Below are positions 1 through 16,700 of a DNA stretch of 64,000 nucleotides, piece after piece; within the stretch, counting starts at the first letter, position 1, and each line of letters opens with the position of its first letter. Position numbers and translations under genes: made by a program. Origin of the DNA: Hexactinellida sp. DTS-2022 (lineage: Eukaryota > Porifera > Hexactinellida); contig JAPNXP010000017.1 in the NCBI GenBank assembly GCA_028753945.1, forward strand, positions 2,294,001 through 2,358,000, given 5' to 3'. The notes beneath the pieces are model-generated. The model worked only from the letters and a program-made list of their open reading frames with translations, did not search any database and was not told the DNA's origin.

Positions 1-99
1 TAACGAGGTTCTCCTTTGTAGAATGTCCTAGATATAGAAAGTATGAATGTTTCATTATGTTATTGGTTGATATAATGAATTTCAAATCCCAACGAAGGT

Positions 100-155
100 C
101 TACTATATATAATGTGCCATATATTGTACGCAAAATGCGTACAATATTATAAAGT
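100..155. repeat. Satellite internal hairpin (example copy)
   Basis: Most monomers contain ATTGTACGCA and its exact reverse complement TGCGTACAAT separated only by AAA. In the commonest types the pairing extends to 12 bp on each side. This copy is given as an example; the motif recurs about every 177 bp through the array. One monomer type (TTGTACTC) carries a single mismatch in the left arm. Confidence 0.9.
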
Positions 156-3100
156 GGATATATAAATTGCGAATATACTAACGAGGTTCTCCTTTGTAGA
201 ATGTCCTAGATATAGAAAGTATGAATGTTTCATTATGTTATTGGTTGATATAATGAATTTCAAATCCCAACGAAGGTCTACTATATATAATGTGCCATAC
301 ATTGTACGCAAAATGCGTACAATGTTATAAAGTGGATATTTAAATTAGCAAATACTAACGAGGTTCTCCTTTGTAGAATGTCCTAGATATAGAAAGTATG
401 AATGTTTCATTATGTTATTGGTTGATATAATTAATTTCAAATCCCAACGAAGGTCTACTATATATAATGTGCCATATATTGTACGCAAAATGCGTACAAT
501 ATTATAAAGTGGATATATAAATTGCGAATATACTAACGAGGTTCTCCTTTGTAGAATGTCCTAGATATAGAAAGTATGAATGTTTCATTATGTTATTGGT
601 TGATATAATTAATTTCAAATCCCAACGAAGGTCTACTATATATAATGTGCCATATATTGTACGCAAAATGCGTACAATATTATAAAGTGGATATATAAAT
701 TGCGAATATACTAACGAGGTTCTCCTTTGTAGAATGTCCTAGATATAGAAAGTATGAATGTTTCATTATGTTATTGGTTGATATAATTAATTTCAAATCC
801 CAACGAAGGTCTACTGTATATAATGGGCTATATATTGTACGCAAAATGCGTACAATGTTATAAAGTGGATAATAAATTGAGAATACTAACGAGGTTCTCC
901 TTTGTAGAATGTCCTAGATATAGAAAGTATGAAAGTTTCATTATGTTATTGGTTGATATAATTAATTTCAAATCCCAACGAAGGTCTACTATATATAATG
1001 TGCCATATATTGTACGCAAAATGCGTACAATGTTATAAAGTGGATATATAAATTGCGAATATACTAACGAGGTTCTCCTTTGTAGAATGTCCTAGATATA
1101 GAAAGTATGAATGTTTCATTATGTTATTGGTTGATATAATGAATTTCAAATCCCAACGAAGGTCTACTATATATAATTTGCTATATATTGTACTCAAAAT
1201 GCGTACAATGTTATAAAGTGGATATTTAAATTAGCAAATACTAACGAGGTTCTCCTTTGTAGAATGTCCTAGATATAGAAAGTATGAATGTTTCATTATG
1301 TTATTGGTTGATATAATGAATTTCAAATCCCAACGAAGGTCTACTGTATATAATGGGCTATATATTGTACGCAAAATGCGTACAATGTTATAAAGTGGAT
1401 ATATAATTGCGAATACTAACGAGGTTCTCCTTTGTAGAATGTCCTAGATATAGAAAGTATGAAAGTTTCATTATGTTATTGGTTGATATAATTAATTTCA
1501 AATCCCAACGAAGGTCTACTATATATAATGTGCCATATATTGTACGCAAAATGCGTACAATGTTATAAAGTGGATATATAAATTGCGAATATACTAACGA
1601 GGTTCTCCTTTGTAGAATGTCCTAGATATAGAAAGTATGAATGTTTCATTATGTTATTGGTTGATATAATGAATTTCAAATCCCAACGAAGGTCTACTAT
1701 ATATAATTTGCTATATATTGTACTCAAAATGCGTACAATGTTATAAAGTGGATATTTAAATTAGCAAATACTAACGAGGTTCTCCTTTGTAGAATGTCCT
1801 AGATATAGAAAGTATGAATGTTTCATTATGTTATTGGTTGATATAATGAATTTCAAATCCCAACGAAGGTCTACTATATATAATGTGCCATACATTGTAC
1901 GCAAAATGCGTACAATGTTATAAAGTGGATATTTAAATTAGCAAATACTAACGAGGTTCTCCTTTGTAGAATGTCCTAGATATAGAAAGTATGAATGTTT
2001 CATTATGTTATTGGTTGATATAATTAATTTCAAATCCCAACGAAGGTCTACTATATATAATGTGCCATATATTGTACGCAAAATGCGTACAATATTATAA
2101 AGTGGATATATAAATTGCGAATATACTAACGAGGTTCTCCTTTGTAGAATGTCCTAGATATAGAAAGTATGAATGTTTCATTATGTTATTGGTTGATATA
2201 ATTAATTTCAAATCCCAACGAAGGTCTACTATATATAATGTGCCATATATTGTACGCAAAATGCGTACAATATTATAAAGTGGATATATAAATTGCGAAT
2301 ATACTAACGAGGTTCTCCTTTGTAGAATGTCCTAGATATAGAAAGTATGAATGTTTCATTATGTTATTGGTTGATATAATGAATTTCAAATCCCAACGAA
2401 GGTCTACTATATATAATGTGCCATATATTGTACGCAAAATGCGTACAATATTATAAAGTGGATATATAAATTGCGAATATACTAACGAGGTTCTCCTTTG
2501 TAGAATGTCCTAGATATAGAAAGTATGAATGTTTCATTATGTTATTGGTTGATATAATGAATTTCAAATCCCAACGAAGGTCTACTATATATAATGTGCC
2601 ATACATTGTACGCAAAATGCGTACAATGTTATAAAGTGGATATTTAAATTAGCAAATACTAACGAGGTTCTCCTTTGTAGAATGTCCTAGATATAGAAAG
2701 TATGAATGTTTCATTATGTTATTGGTTGATATAATTAATTTCAAATCCCAACGAAGGTCTACTATATATAATTTGCTATATATTGTACTCAAAATGCGTA
2801 CAATGTTATAAAGTGGATATTTAAATTAGCAAATACTAACGAGGTTCTCCTTTGTAGAATGTCCTAGATATAGAAAGTATGAATGTTTCATTATGTTATT
2901 GGTTGATATAATGAATTTCAAATCCCAACGAAGGTCTACTATATATAATGTGCCATACATTGTACGCAAAATGCGTACAATGTTATAAAGTGGATATTTA
3001 AATTAGCAAATACTAACGAGGTTCTCCTTTGTAGAATGTCCTAGATATAGAAAGTATGAATGTTTCATTATGTTATTGGTTGATATAATTAATTTCAAAT

Positions 3101-6100
3101 CCCAACGAAGGTCTACTATATATAATGTGCCATATATTGTACGCAAAATGCGTACAATATTATAAAGTGGATATATAAATTGCGAATATACTAACGAGGT
3201 TCTCCTTTGTAGAATGTCCTAGATATAGAAAGTATGAATGTTTCATTATGTTATTGGTTGATATAATGAATTTCAAATCCCAACGAAGGTCTACTATATA
3301 TAATGTGCCATATATTGTACGCAAAATGCGTACAATATTATAAAGTGGATATATAAATTGCGAATATACTAACGAGGTTCTCCTTTGTAGAATGTCCTAG
3401 ATATAGAAAGTATGAATGTTTCATTATGTTATTGGTTGATATAATGAATTTCAAATCCCAACGAAGGTCTACTATATATAATGTGCCATACATTGTACGC
3501 AAAATGCGTACAATGTTATAAAGTGGATATTTAAATTAGCAAATACTAACGAGGTTCTCCTTTGTAGAATGTCCAAGATATAGAAAGTATGAATGTTTCA
3601 TTATGTTATTGGTTGATATAATTAATTTCAAATCCCAACGAAGGTCTACTATATATAATGTGCCATATATTGTACGCAAAATGCGTACAATATTATAAAG
3701 TGGATATATAAATTGCGAATATACTAACGAGGTTCTCCTTTGTAGAATGTCCTAGATATAGAAAGTATGAATGTTTCATTATGTTATTGGTTGATATAAT
3801 TAATTTCAAATCCCAACGAAGGTCTACTATATATAATGTGCCATATATTGTACGCAAAATGCGTACAATATTATAAAGTGGATATATAAATTGCGAATAT
3901 ACTAACGAGGTTCTCCTTTGTAGAATGTCCTAGATATAGAAAGTATGAATGTTTCATTATGTTATTGGTTGATATAATTAATTTCAAATCCCAACGAAGG
4001 TCTACTATATATAATTTGCTATATATTGTACTCAAAATGCGTACAATGTTATAAAGTGGATATTTAAATTAGCAAATACTAACGAGGTTCTCCTTTGTAG
4101 AATGTCCTAGATATAGAAAGTATGAATGTTTCATTATGTTATTGGTTGATATAATGAATTTCAAATCCCAACGAAGGTCTACTATATATAATGTGCCATA
4201 CATTGTACGCAAAATGCGTACAATGTTATAAAGTGGATATTTAAATTAGCAAATACTAACGAGGTTCTCCTTTGTAGAATGTCCTAGATATAGAAAGTAT
4301 GAATGTTTCATTATGTTATTGGTTGATATAATGAATTTCAAATCCCAACGAAGGTCTACTATATATAATGTGCCATACATTGTACGCAAAATGCGTACAA
4401 TGTTATAAAGTGGATATTTAAATTAGCAAATACTAACGAGGTTCTCCTTTGTAGAATGTCCTAGATATAGAAAGTATGAATGTTTCATTATGTTATTGGT
4501 TGATATAATTAATTTCAAATCCCAACGAAGGTCTACTATATATAATGTGCCATATATTGTACGCAAAATGCGTACAATATTATAAAGTGGATATATAAAT
4601 TGCGAATATACTAACGAGGTTCTCCTTTGTAGAATGTCCTAGATATAGAAAGTATGAATGTTTCATTATGTTATTGGTTGATATAATTAATTTCAAATCC
4701 CAACGAAGGTCTACTATATATAATGTGCCATATATTGTACGCAAAATGCGTACAATATTATAAAGTGGATATATAAATTGCGAAAATACTAACGAGGTTC
4801 TCCTTTGTAGAATGTCCTAGATATAGAAAGTATGAATGTTTCATTATGTTATTGGTTGATATAATTAATTTCAAATCCCAACGAAGGTCTACTATATATA
4901 ATGTGCCATATATTGTACGCAAAATGCGTACAATATTATAAAGTGGATATATAAATTGCGAATATACTAACGAGGTTCTCCTTTGTAGAATGTCCTAGAT
5001 ATAGAAAGTATGAATGTTTCATTATGTTATTGGTTGATATAATGAATTTCAAATCCCAACGAAGGTCTACTATATATAATGTGCCATATATTGTACGCAA
5101 AATGCGTACAATATTATAAAGTGGATATATAAATTGCGAATATACTAACGAGGTTCTCCTTTGTAGAATGTCCTAGATATAGAAAGTATGAATGTTTCAT
5201 TATGTTATTGGTTGATATAATGAATTTCAAATCCCAACGAAGGTCTACTATATATAATGTGCCATACATTGTACGCAAAATGCGTACAATGTTATAAAGT
5301 GGATATTTAAATTAGCAAATACTAACGAGGTTCTCCTTTGTAGAATGTCCTAGATATAGAAAGTATGAATGTTTCATTATGTTATTGGTTGATATAATGA
5401 ATTTCAAATCCCAACGAAGGTCTACTATATATAATGTGCCATATATTGTACGCAAAATGCGTACAATATTATAAAGTGGATATATAAATTGCGAATATAC
5501 TAACGAGGTTCTCCTTTGTAGAATGTCCTAGATATAGAAAGTATGAATGTTTCATTATGTTATTGGTTGATATAATGAATTTCAAATCCCAACGAAGGTC
5601 TACTATATATAATGTGCCATACATTGTACGCAAAATGCGTACAATGTTATAAAGTGGATATTTAAATTAGCAAATACTAACGAGGTTCTCCTTTGTAGAA
5701 TGTCCTAGATATAGAAAGTATGAATGTTTCATTATGTTATTGGTTGATATAATTAATTTCAAATCCCAACGAAGGTCTACTATATATAATGTGCCATATA
5801 TTGTACGCAAAATGCGTACAATATTATAAAGTGGATATATAAATTGCGAATATACTAACGAGGTTCTCCTTTGTAGAATGTCCTAGATATAGAAAGTATG
5901 AATGTTTCATTATGTTATTGGTTGATATAATGAATTTCAAATCCCAACGAAGGTCTACTATATATAATGTGCCATATATTGTACGCAAAATGCGTACAAT
6001 ATTATAAAGTGGATATATAAATTGCGAATATACTAACGAGGTTCTCCTTTGTAGAATGTCCTAGATATAGAAAGTATGAATGTTTCATTATGTTATTGGT

Positions 6101-9100
6101 TGATATAATGAATTTCAAATCCCAACGAAGGTCTACTATATATAATGTGCCATACATTGTACGCAAAATGCGTACAATGTTATAAAGTGGATATTTAAAT
6201 TAGCAAATACTAACGAGGTTCTCCTTTGTAGAATGTCCAAGATATAGAAAGTATGAATGTTTCATTATGTTATTGGTTGATATAATTAATTTCAAATCCC
6301 AACGAAGGTCTACTATATATAATGTGCCATATATTGTACGCAAAATGCGTACAATATTATAAAGTGGATATATAAATTGCGAATATACTAACGAGGTTCT
6401 CCTTTGTAGAATGTCCTAGATATAGAAAGTATGAATGTTTCATTATGTTATTGGTTGATATAATTAATTTCAAATCCCAACGAAGGTCTACTATATATAA
6501 TGTGCCATATATTGTACGCAAAATGCGTACAATATTATAAAGTGGATATATAAATTGCGAATATACTAACGAGGTTCTCCTTTGTAGAATGTCCTAGATA
6601 TAGAAAGTATGAATGTTTCATTATGTTATTGGTTGATATAATTAATTTCAAATCCCAACGAAGGTCTACTATATATAATGTGCCATATATTGTACGCAAA
6701 ATGCGTACAATGTTATAAAGTGGATATATAAATTGCGAATATACTAACGAGGTTCTCCTTTGTAGAATGTCCTAGATATAGAAAGTATGAATGTTTCATT
6801 ATGTTATTGGTTGATATAATGAATTTCAAATCCCAACGAAGGTCTACTATATATAATTTGCTATATATTGTACTCAAAATGCGTACAATGTTATAAAGTG
6901 GATATTTAAATTAGCAAATACTAACGAGGTTCTCCTTTGTAGAATGTCCTAGATATAGAAAGTATGAATGTTTCATTATGTTATTGGTTGATATAATGAA
7001 TTTCAAATCCCAACGAAGGTCTACTATATATAATGTGCCATACATTGTACGTAAAATGCGTACAATGTTATAAAGTGGATATTTAAATTAGCAAATACTA
7101 ACGAGGTTCTCCTTTGTAGAATGTCCTAGATATAGAAAGTATGAATGTTTCATTATGTTATTGGTTGATATAATTAATTTCAAATCCCAACGAAGGTCTA
7201 CTATATATAATTTGCTATATATTGTACTCAAAATGCGTACAATGTTATAAAGTGGATATTTAAATTAGCAAATACTAACGAGGTTCTCCTTTGTAGAATG
7301 TCCTAGATATAGAAAGTATGAATGTTTCATTATGTTATTGGTTGATATAATGAATTTCAAATCCCAACGAAGGTCTACTATATATAATGTGCCATACATT
7401 GTACGCAAAATGCGTACAATGTTATAAAGTGGATATTTAAATTAGCAAATACTAACGAGGTTCTCCTTTGTAGAATGTCCTAGATATAGAAAGTATGAAT
7501 GTTTCATTATGTTATTGGTTGATATAATTAATTTCAAATCCCAACGAAGGTCTACTATATATAATGTGCCATATATTGTACGCAAAATGCGTACAATATT
7601 ATAAAGTGGATATATAAATTGCGAATATACTAACGAGGTTCTCCTTTGTAGAATGTCCTAGATATAGAAAGTATGAATGTTTCATTATGTTATTGGTTGA
7701 TATAATGAATTTCAAATCCCAACGAAGGTCTACTATATATAATGTGCCATATATTGTACGCAAAATGCGTACAATATTATAAAGTGGATATATAAATTGC
7801 GAATATACTAACGAGGTTCTCCTTTGTAGAATGTCCTAGATATAGAAAGTATGAATGTTTCATTATGTTATTGGTTGATATAATTAATTTCAAATCCCAA
7901 CGAAGGTCTACTATATATAATGTGCCATATATTGTACGCAAAATGCGTACAATATTATAAAGTGGATATATAAATTGCGAATATACTAACGAGGTTCTCC
8001 TTTGTAGAATGTCCTAGATATAGAAAGTATGAATGTTTCATTATGTTATTGGTTGATATAATGAATTTCAAATCCCAACGAAGGTCTACTATATATAATG
8101 TGCCATACATTGTACGCAAAATGCGTACAATGTTATAAAGTGGATATTTAAATTAGCAAATACTAACGAGGTTCTCCTTTGTAGAATGTCCTAGATATAG
8201 AAAGTATGAATGTTTCATTATGTTATTGGTTGATATAATTAATTTCAAATCCCAACGAAGGTCTACTATATATAATGTGCCATATATTGTACGCAAAATG
8301 CGTACAATATTATAAAGTGGATATATAAATTGCGAATATACTAACGAGGTTCTCCTTTGTAGAATGTCCTAGATATAGAAAGTATGAATGTTTCATTATG
8401 TTATTGGTTGATATAATTAATTTCAAATCCCAACGAAGGTCTACTATATATAATGTGCCATATATTGTACGCAAAATGCGTACAATATTATAAAGTGGAT
8501 ATATAAATTGCGAATATACTAACGAGGTTCTCCTTTGTAGAATGTCCTAGATATAGAAAGTATGAATGTTTCATTATGTTATTGGTTGATATAATTAATT
8601 TCAAATCCCAACGAAGGTCTACTGTATATAATGGGCTATATATTGTACGCAAAATGCGTACAATGTTATAAAGTGGATATATAATTGCGAATACTAACGA
8701 GGTTCTCCTTTGTAGAATGTCCTAGATATAGAAAGTATGAATGTTTCATTATGTTATTGGTTGATATAATTAATTTCAAATCCCAACGAAGGTCTACTAT
8801 ATATAATGTGCCATATATTGTACGCAAAATGCGTACAATGTTATAAAGTGGATATATAAATTGCGAATATACTAACGAGGTTCTCCTTTGTAGAATGTCC
8901 TAGATATAGAAAGTATGAATGTTTCATTATGTTATTGGTTGATATAATTAATTTCAAATCCCAACGAAGGTCTACTATATATAATGTGCCATATATTGTA
9001 CGCAAAATGCGTACAATATTATAAAGTGGATATATAAATTGCGAATATACTAACGAGGTTCTCCTTTGTAGAATGTCCTAGATATAGAAAGTATGAATGT

Positions 9101-10159
9101 TTCATTATGTTATTGGTTGATATAATTAATTTCAAATCCCAACGAAGGTCTACTGTATATAATGGGCTATATATTGTACGCAAAATGCGTACAATGTTAT
9201 AAAGTGGATATATAATTGCGAATACTAACGAGGTTCTCCTTTGTAGAATGTCCTAGATATAGAAAGTATGAATGTTTCATTATGTTATTGGTTGATATAA
9301 TTAATTTCAAATCCCAACGAAGGTCTACTATATATAATGTGCCATATATTGTACGCAAAATGCGTACAATATTATAAAGTGGATATATAAATTGCGAATA
9401 TACTAACGAGGTTCTCCTTTGTAGAATGTCCTAGATATAGAAAGTATGAATGTTTCATTATGTTATTGGTTGATATAATTAATTTCAAATCCCAACGAAG
9501 GTCTACTGTATATAATGGGCTATATATTGTACGCAAAATGCGTACAATGTTATAAAGTGGATATATAATTGCGAATACTAACGAGGTTCTCCTTTGTAGA
9601 ATGTCCTAGATATAGAAAGTATGAATGTTTCATTATGTTATTGGTTGATATAATTAATTTCAAATCCCAACGAAGGTCTACTATATATAATGTGCCATAT
9701 ATTGTACGCAAAATGCGTACAATATTATAAAGTGGATATATAAATTGCGAATATACTAACGAGGTTCTCCTTTGTAGAATGTCCTAGATATAGAAAGTAT
9801 GAATGTTTCATTATGTTATTGGTTGATGTAATGAATTTCAAATCCCAACGAAGGTCTACTATATATAATGTGCCATACATTGTACGCAAAATGCGTACAA
9901 TGTTATAAAGTGGATATTTAAATTAGCAAATACTAACGAGGTTCTCCTTTGTAGAATGTCCTAGATATAGAAAGTATGAATGTTTCATTATGTTATTGGT
10001 TGATATAATTAATTTCAAATCCCAACGAAGGTCTACTATATATAATGTGCCATATATTGTACGCAAAATGCGTACAATATTATAAAGTGGATATATAAAT
10101 TGCGAATATACTAACGAGGTTCTCCTTTGTAGAATGTCCTAGATATAGAAAGTATGAAT

Positions 10160-13100
10160 GTTTCATTATGTTATTGGTTGATATAATTAATTTCAAATCC
10201 CAACGAAGGTCTACTATATATAATGTGCCATATATTGTACGCAAAATGCGTACAATATTATAAAGTAGATATATAAATTGCGAATATACTAACGAGGTTC
10301 TCCTTTGTAGAATGTCCTAGATATAGAAAGTATGAATGTTTCATTATGTTATTGGTTGATATAATTAATTTCAAATCCCAACGAAGGTCTACTGTATATA
10401 ATGGGCTATATATTGTACGCAAAATGCGTACAATGTTATAAAGTGGATATATAATTGCGAATACTAACGAGGTTCTCCTTTGTAGAATGTCCTAGATATA
10501 GAAAGTATGAATGTTTCATTATGTTATTGGTTGATATAATTAATTTCAAATCCCAACGAAGGTCTACTATATATAATGTGCCATATATTGTACGCAAAAT
10601 GCGTACAATATTATAAAGTGGATATATAAATTGCGAATATACTAACGAGGTTCTCCTTTGTAGAATGTCCTAGATATAGAAAGTATGAATGTTTCATTAT
10701 GTTATTGGTTGATATAATTAATTTCAAATCCCAACGAAGGTCTACTGTATATAATGGGCTATATATTGTACGCAAAATGCGTACAATGTTATAAAGTGGA
10801 TATATAATTGCGAATACTAACGAGGTTCTCCTTTGTAGAATGTCCTAGATATAGAAAGTATGAATGTTTCATTATGTTATTGGTTGATATAATTAATTTC
10901 AAATCCCAACGAAGGTCTACTATATATAATGTGCCATATATTGTACTCAAAATGCGTACAATGTTATAAAGTGGATATATAAAGTGCGAATATTACCGAG
11001 GTTCTCCTTTGTAGAATGTCCTAGATATAGAAAGTATGAATGTTTCATTATGTTATTGGTTGATATAATGAATTTCAAATCCCAACGAAGGTCTACTATA
11101 TATAATTTGCTATATATTGTACTCAAAATGCGTACAATGTTATAAAGTGGATATTTAAATTAGCAAATACTAACGAGGTTCTCCTTTGTAGAATGTCCTA
11201 GATATAGAAAGTATGAATGTTTCATTATGTTATTGGTTGATATAATGAATTTCAAATCCCAACGAAGGTCTACTATATATAATGTGCCATACATTGTACG
11301 CAAAATGCGTACAATGTTATAAAGTGGATATTTAAATTAGCAAATACTAACGAGGTTCTCCTTTGTAGAATGTCCTAGATATAGAAAGTATGAATGTTTC
11401 ATTATGTTATTGGTTGATATAATTAATTTCAAATCCCAACGAAGGTCTACTATATATAATTTGCTATATATTGTACTCAAAATGCGTACAATGTTATAAA
11501 GTGGATATTTAAATTAGCAAATACTAACGAGGTTCTCCTTTGTAGAATGTCCTAGATATAGAAAGTATGAATGTTTCATTATGTTATTGGTTGATATAAT
11601 GAATTTCAAATCCCAACGAAGGTCTACTATATATAATGTGCCATACATTGTACGCAAAATGCGTACAATGTTATAAAGTGGATATTTAAATTAGCAAATA
11701 CTAACGAGGTTCTCCTTTGTAGAATGTCCTAGATATAGAAAGTATGAATGTTTCATTATGTTATTGGTTGATATAATGAATTTCAAATCCCAACGAAGGT
11801 GTGCTATATATAATGTGCCATATATTGTACGCAAAATGCGTACAATATTATAAAGTGGATATATAAATTGCGAATATACTAACGAGGTTCTCCTTTGTAG
11901 AATGTCCTAGATATAGAAAGTATGAATGTTTCATTATGTTATTGGTTGATATAATGAATTTCAAATCCCAACGAAGGTCTACTATATATAATGTGCCATA
12001 TATTGTACGCAAAATGCGTACAATATTATAAAGTAGATATATAAATTGCGAATATACTAACGAGGTTCTCCTTTGTAGAATGTCCTAGATATAGAAAGTA
12101 TGAATGTTTCATTATGTTATTGGTTGATATAATTAATTTCAAATCCCAACGAAGGTCTACTGTATATAATGGGCTATATATTGTACGCAAAATGCGTACA
12201 ATGTTATAAAGTGGATATATAATTGCGAATACTAACGAGGTTCTCCTTTGTAGAATGTCCTAGATATAGAAAGTATGAATGTTTCATTATGTTATTGGTT
12301 GATATAATTAATTTCAAATCCCAACGAAGGTCTACTATATATAATGTGCCATATATTGTACGCAAAATGCGTACAATATTATAAAGTGGATATATAAATT
12401 GCGAATATACTAACGAGGTTCTCCTTTGTAGAATGTCCTAGATATAGAAAGTATGAATGTTTCATTATGTTATTGGTTGATATAATTAATTTCAAATCCC
12501 AACGAAGGTCTACTGTATATAATGGGCTATATATTGTACGCAAAATGCGTACAATGTTATAAAGTGGATATATAATTGCGAATACTAACGAGGTTCTCCT
12601 TTGTAGAATGTCCTAGATATAGAAAGTATGAATGTTTCATTATGTTATTGGTTGATATAATTAATTTCAAATCCCAACGAAGGTCTACTATATATAATGT
12701 GCCATATATTGTACTCAAAATGCGTACAATGTTATAAAGTGGATATATAAAGTGCGAATATTACCGAGGTTCTCCTTTGTAGAATGTCCTAGATATAGAA
12801 AGTATGAATGTTTCATTATGTTATTGGTTGATATAATGAATTTCAAATCCCAACGAAGGTCTACTATATATAATTTGCTATATATTGTACTCAAAATGCG
12901 TACAATGTTATAAAGTGGATATTTAAATTAGCAAATACTAACGAGGTTCTCCTTTGTAGAATGTCCTAGATATAGAAAGTATGAATGTTTCATTATGTTA
13001 TTGGTTGATATAATGAATTTCAAATCCCAACGAAGGTCTACTATATATAATGTGCCATACATTGTACGCAAAATGCGTACAATGTTATAAAGTGAATATT

Positions 13101-13700
13101 TAAATTAGCAAATACTAACGAGGTTCTCCTTTGTAGAATGTCCTAGATATAGAAAGTATGAATGTTTCATTATGTTATTGGTTGATATAATTAATTTCAA
13201 ATCCCAACGAAGGTCTACTATATATAATTTGCTATATATTGTACTCAAAATGCGTACAATGTTATAAAGTGGATATTTAAATTAGCAAATACTAACGAGG
13301 TTCTCCTTTGTAGAATGTCCTAGATATAGAAAGTATGAATGTTTCATTATGTTATTGGTTGATATAATGAATTTCAAATCCCAACGAAGGTCTACTATAT
13401 ATAATGTGCCATACATTGTACGCAAAATGCGTACAATGTTATAAAGTGGATATTTAAATTAGCAAATACTAACGAGGTTCTCCTTTGTAGAATGTCCTAG
13501 ATATAGAAAGTATGAATGTTTCATTATGTTATTGGTTGATATAATGAATTTCAAATCCCAACGAAGGTGTGCTATATATAATGTGCCATATATTGTACGC
13601 AAAATGCGTACAATATTATAAAGTGGATATATCAATTGCGAATATACTAACGAGGTTCTCCTTTGTAGAATGTCCTAGATATAGAAAGTATGAATGTTTC
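10160..13700. repeat. Higher-order satellite duplication, 1768-bp offset (10 monomers)
   Basis: Three rare variants recur with exactly the same 1768-bp spacing: AGTAGATAT at 10264 and 12032; TATTACCGAG at 10991 and 12759; ACGAAGGTGTGC at 11793 and 13561. This shows a ten-monomer block copied in tandem. The block boundaries given are approximate. A related copy of the TATTACCGAG monomer lies at 15769, 3010 bp (17 monomers) further on. Confidence 0.85.
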
Positions 13701-16700
13701 ATTATGTTATTGGTTGATATAATGAATTTCAAATCCCAACGAAGGTCTACTATATATAATGTGCCATATATTGTACGCAAAATGCGTACAATATTATAAA
13801 GTGGATATATAAATTGCGAATATACTAACGAGGTTCTCCTTTGTAGAATGTCCTAGATATAGAAAGTATGAATGTTTCATTATGTTATTGGTTGATATAA
13901 TGAATTTCAAATCCCAACGAAGGTCTACTATATATAATGTGCCATACATTGTACGCAAAATGCGTACAATGTTATAAAGTGGATATTTAAATTAGCAAAT
14001 ACTAACGAGGTTCTCCTTTGTAGAATGTCCTAGATATAGAAAGTATGAATGTTTCATTATGTTATTGGTTGATATAATTAATTTCAAATCCCAACGAAGG
14101 TCTACTATATATAATGTGCCATATATTGTACGCAAAATGCGTACAATATTATAAAGTGGATATATAAATTGCGAATATACTAACGAGGTTCTCCTTTGTA
14201 GAATGTCCTAGATATAGAAAGTATGAATGTTTCATTATGTTATTGGTTGATATAATTAATTTCAAATCCCAACGAAGGTCTACTATATATAATGTGCCAT
14301 ATATTGTACGCAAAATGCGTACAATATTATAAAGTGGATATATAAATTGCGAATATACTAACGAGGTTCTCCTTTGTAGAATGTCCTAGATATAGAAAGT
14401 ATGAATGTTTCATTATGTTATTGGTTGATATAATTAATTTCAAATCCCAACGAAGGTCTACTATATATAATGTGCCATATATTGTACGCAAAATGCGTAC
14501 AATATTATAAAGTGGATATATAAATTGCGAATATACTAACGAGGTTCTCCTTTGTAGAATGTCCTAGATATAGAAAGTATGAATGTTTCATTATGTTATT
14601 GGTTGATATAATTAATTTCAAATCCCAACGAAGGTCTACTGTATATAATGGGCTATATATTGTACGCAAAATGCGTACAATGTTATAAAGTGGATATATA
14701 ATTGCGAATACTAACGAGGTTCTCCTTTGTAGAATGTCCTAGATATAGAAAGTATGAATGTTTCATTATGTTATTGGTTGATATAATTAATTTCAAATCC
14801 CAACGAAGGTCTACTATATATAATGTGCCATATATTGTACGCAAAATGCGTACAATGTTATAAAGTGGATATATAAATTGCGAATATACTAACGAGGTTC
14901 TCCTTTGTAGAATGTCCTAGATATAGAAAGTATGAATGTTTCATTATGTTATTGGTTGATATAATTAATTTCAAATCCCAACGAAGGTCTACTATATATA
15001 ATGTGCCATATATTGTACGCAAAATGCGTACAATATTATAAAGTGGATATATAAATTGCGAATATACTAACGAGGTTCTCCTTTGTAGAATGTCCTAGAT
15101 ATAGAAAGTATGAATGTTTCATTATGTTATTGGTTGATATAATTAATTTCAAATCCCAACGAAGGTCTACTGTATATAATGGGCTATATATTGTACGCAA
15201 AATGCGTACAATGTTATAAAGTGGATATATAATTGCGAATACTAACGAGGTTCTCCTTTGTAGAATGTCCTAGATATAGAAAGTATGAATGTTTCATTAT
15301 CTTATTGGTTGATATAATTAATTTCAAATCCCAACGAAGGTCTACTATACATAATGTGCCATATATTGTACGCAAAATGCGTACAATATTATAAAGTGGA
15401 TATATAAATTGCGAATATACTAACGAGGTTCTCCTTTGTAGAATGTCCTAGATATAGAAAGTATGAATGTTTCATTATGTTATTGGTTGATATAATTAAT
15501 TTCAAATCCCAACGAAGGTCTACTATATATAATGTGCCATATATTGTACGCAAAATGCGTACAATGTTATAAAGTGGATATATAATTGCGAATACTAACG
15601 AGGTTCTCCTTTGTAGAATGTCCTAGATATAGAAAGTATGAATGTTTCATTATGTTATTGGTTGATATAATTAATTTCAAATCCCAACGAAGGTCTACTA
15701 TATATAATGTGCCATATATTGTACTCAAAATGCGTACAATGTTATAAAGTGGATATATAAAGTGCGAATATTACCGAGGTTCTCCTTTGTAGAATGTCCT
15801 AGATATAGAAAGTATGAATGTTTCATTATGTTATTGGTTGATATAATGAATTTCAAATCCCAACGAAGGTCTACTATATATAATTTGCTATATATTGTAC
15901 TCAAAATGCGTACAATGTTATAAAGTGGATATTTAAATTAGCAAATACTAACGAGGTTCTCCTTTGTAGAATGTCCTAGATATAGAAAGTATGAATGTTT
16001 CATTATGTTATTGGTTGATATAATGAATTTCAAATCCCAACGAAGGTCTACTATATATAATGTGCCATACATTGTACGCAAAATGCGTACAATGTTATAA
16101 AGTGGATATTTAAATTAGCAAATACTAACGAGGTTCTCCTTTGTAGAATGTCCTAGATATAGAAAGTATGAATGTTTCATTATGTTATTGGTTGATATAA
16201 TTAATTTCAAATCCCAACGAAGGTCTACTATATATAATTTGCTATATATTGTACTCAAAATGCGTACAATGTTATAAAGTGGATATTTAAATTAGCAAAT
16301 ACTAACGAGGTTCTCCTTTGTAGAATGTCCTAGATATAGAAAGTATGAATGTTTCATTATGTTATTGGTTGATATAATGAATTTCAAATCCCAACGAAGG
16401 TCTACTATATATAATGTGCCATACATTGTACGCAAAATGCGTACAATGTTATAAAGTGGATATTTAAATTAGCAAATACTAACGAGGTTCTCCTTTGTAG
16501 AATGTCCTAGATATAGAAAGTATGAATGTTTCATTATGTTATTGGTTGATATAATGAATTTCAAATCCCAACGAAGGTCTACTATATATAATGTGCCATA
16601 TATTGTACGCAAAATGCGTATAATATTATAAAGTGGATATATAAATTGCGAATATACTAACGAGGTTCTCCTTTGTAGAATGTCCTAGATATAGAAAGTA

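Noticed and set aside
823..1038. Short open frames in the satellite (also 13569-13799, 28688-29026, 30411-30623, 30964-31182)
   Set aside because: They are translations of one or two monomers that happen to lack a stop; the same peptides repeat with each monomer type and carry no codon or domain signal.
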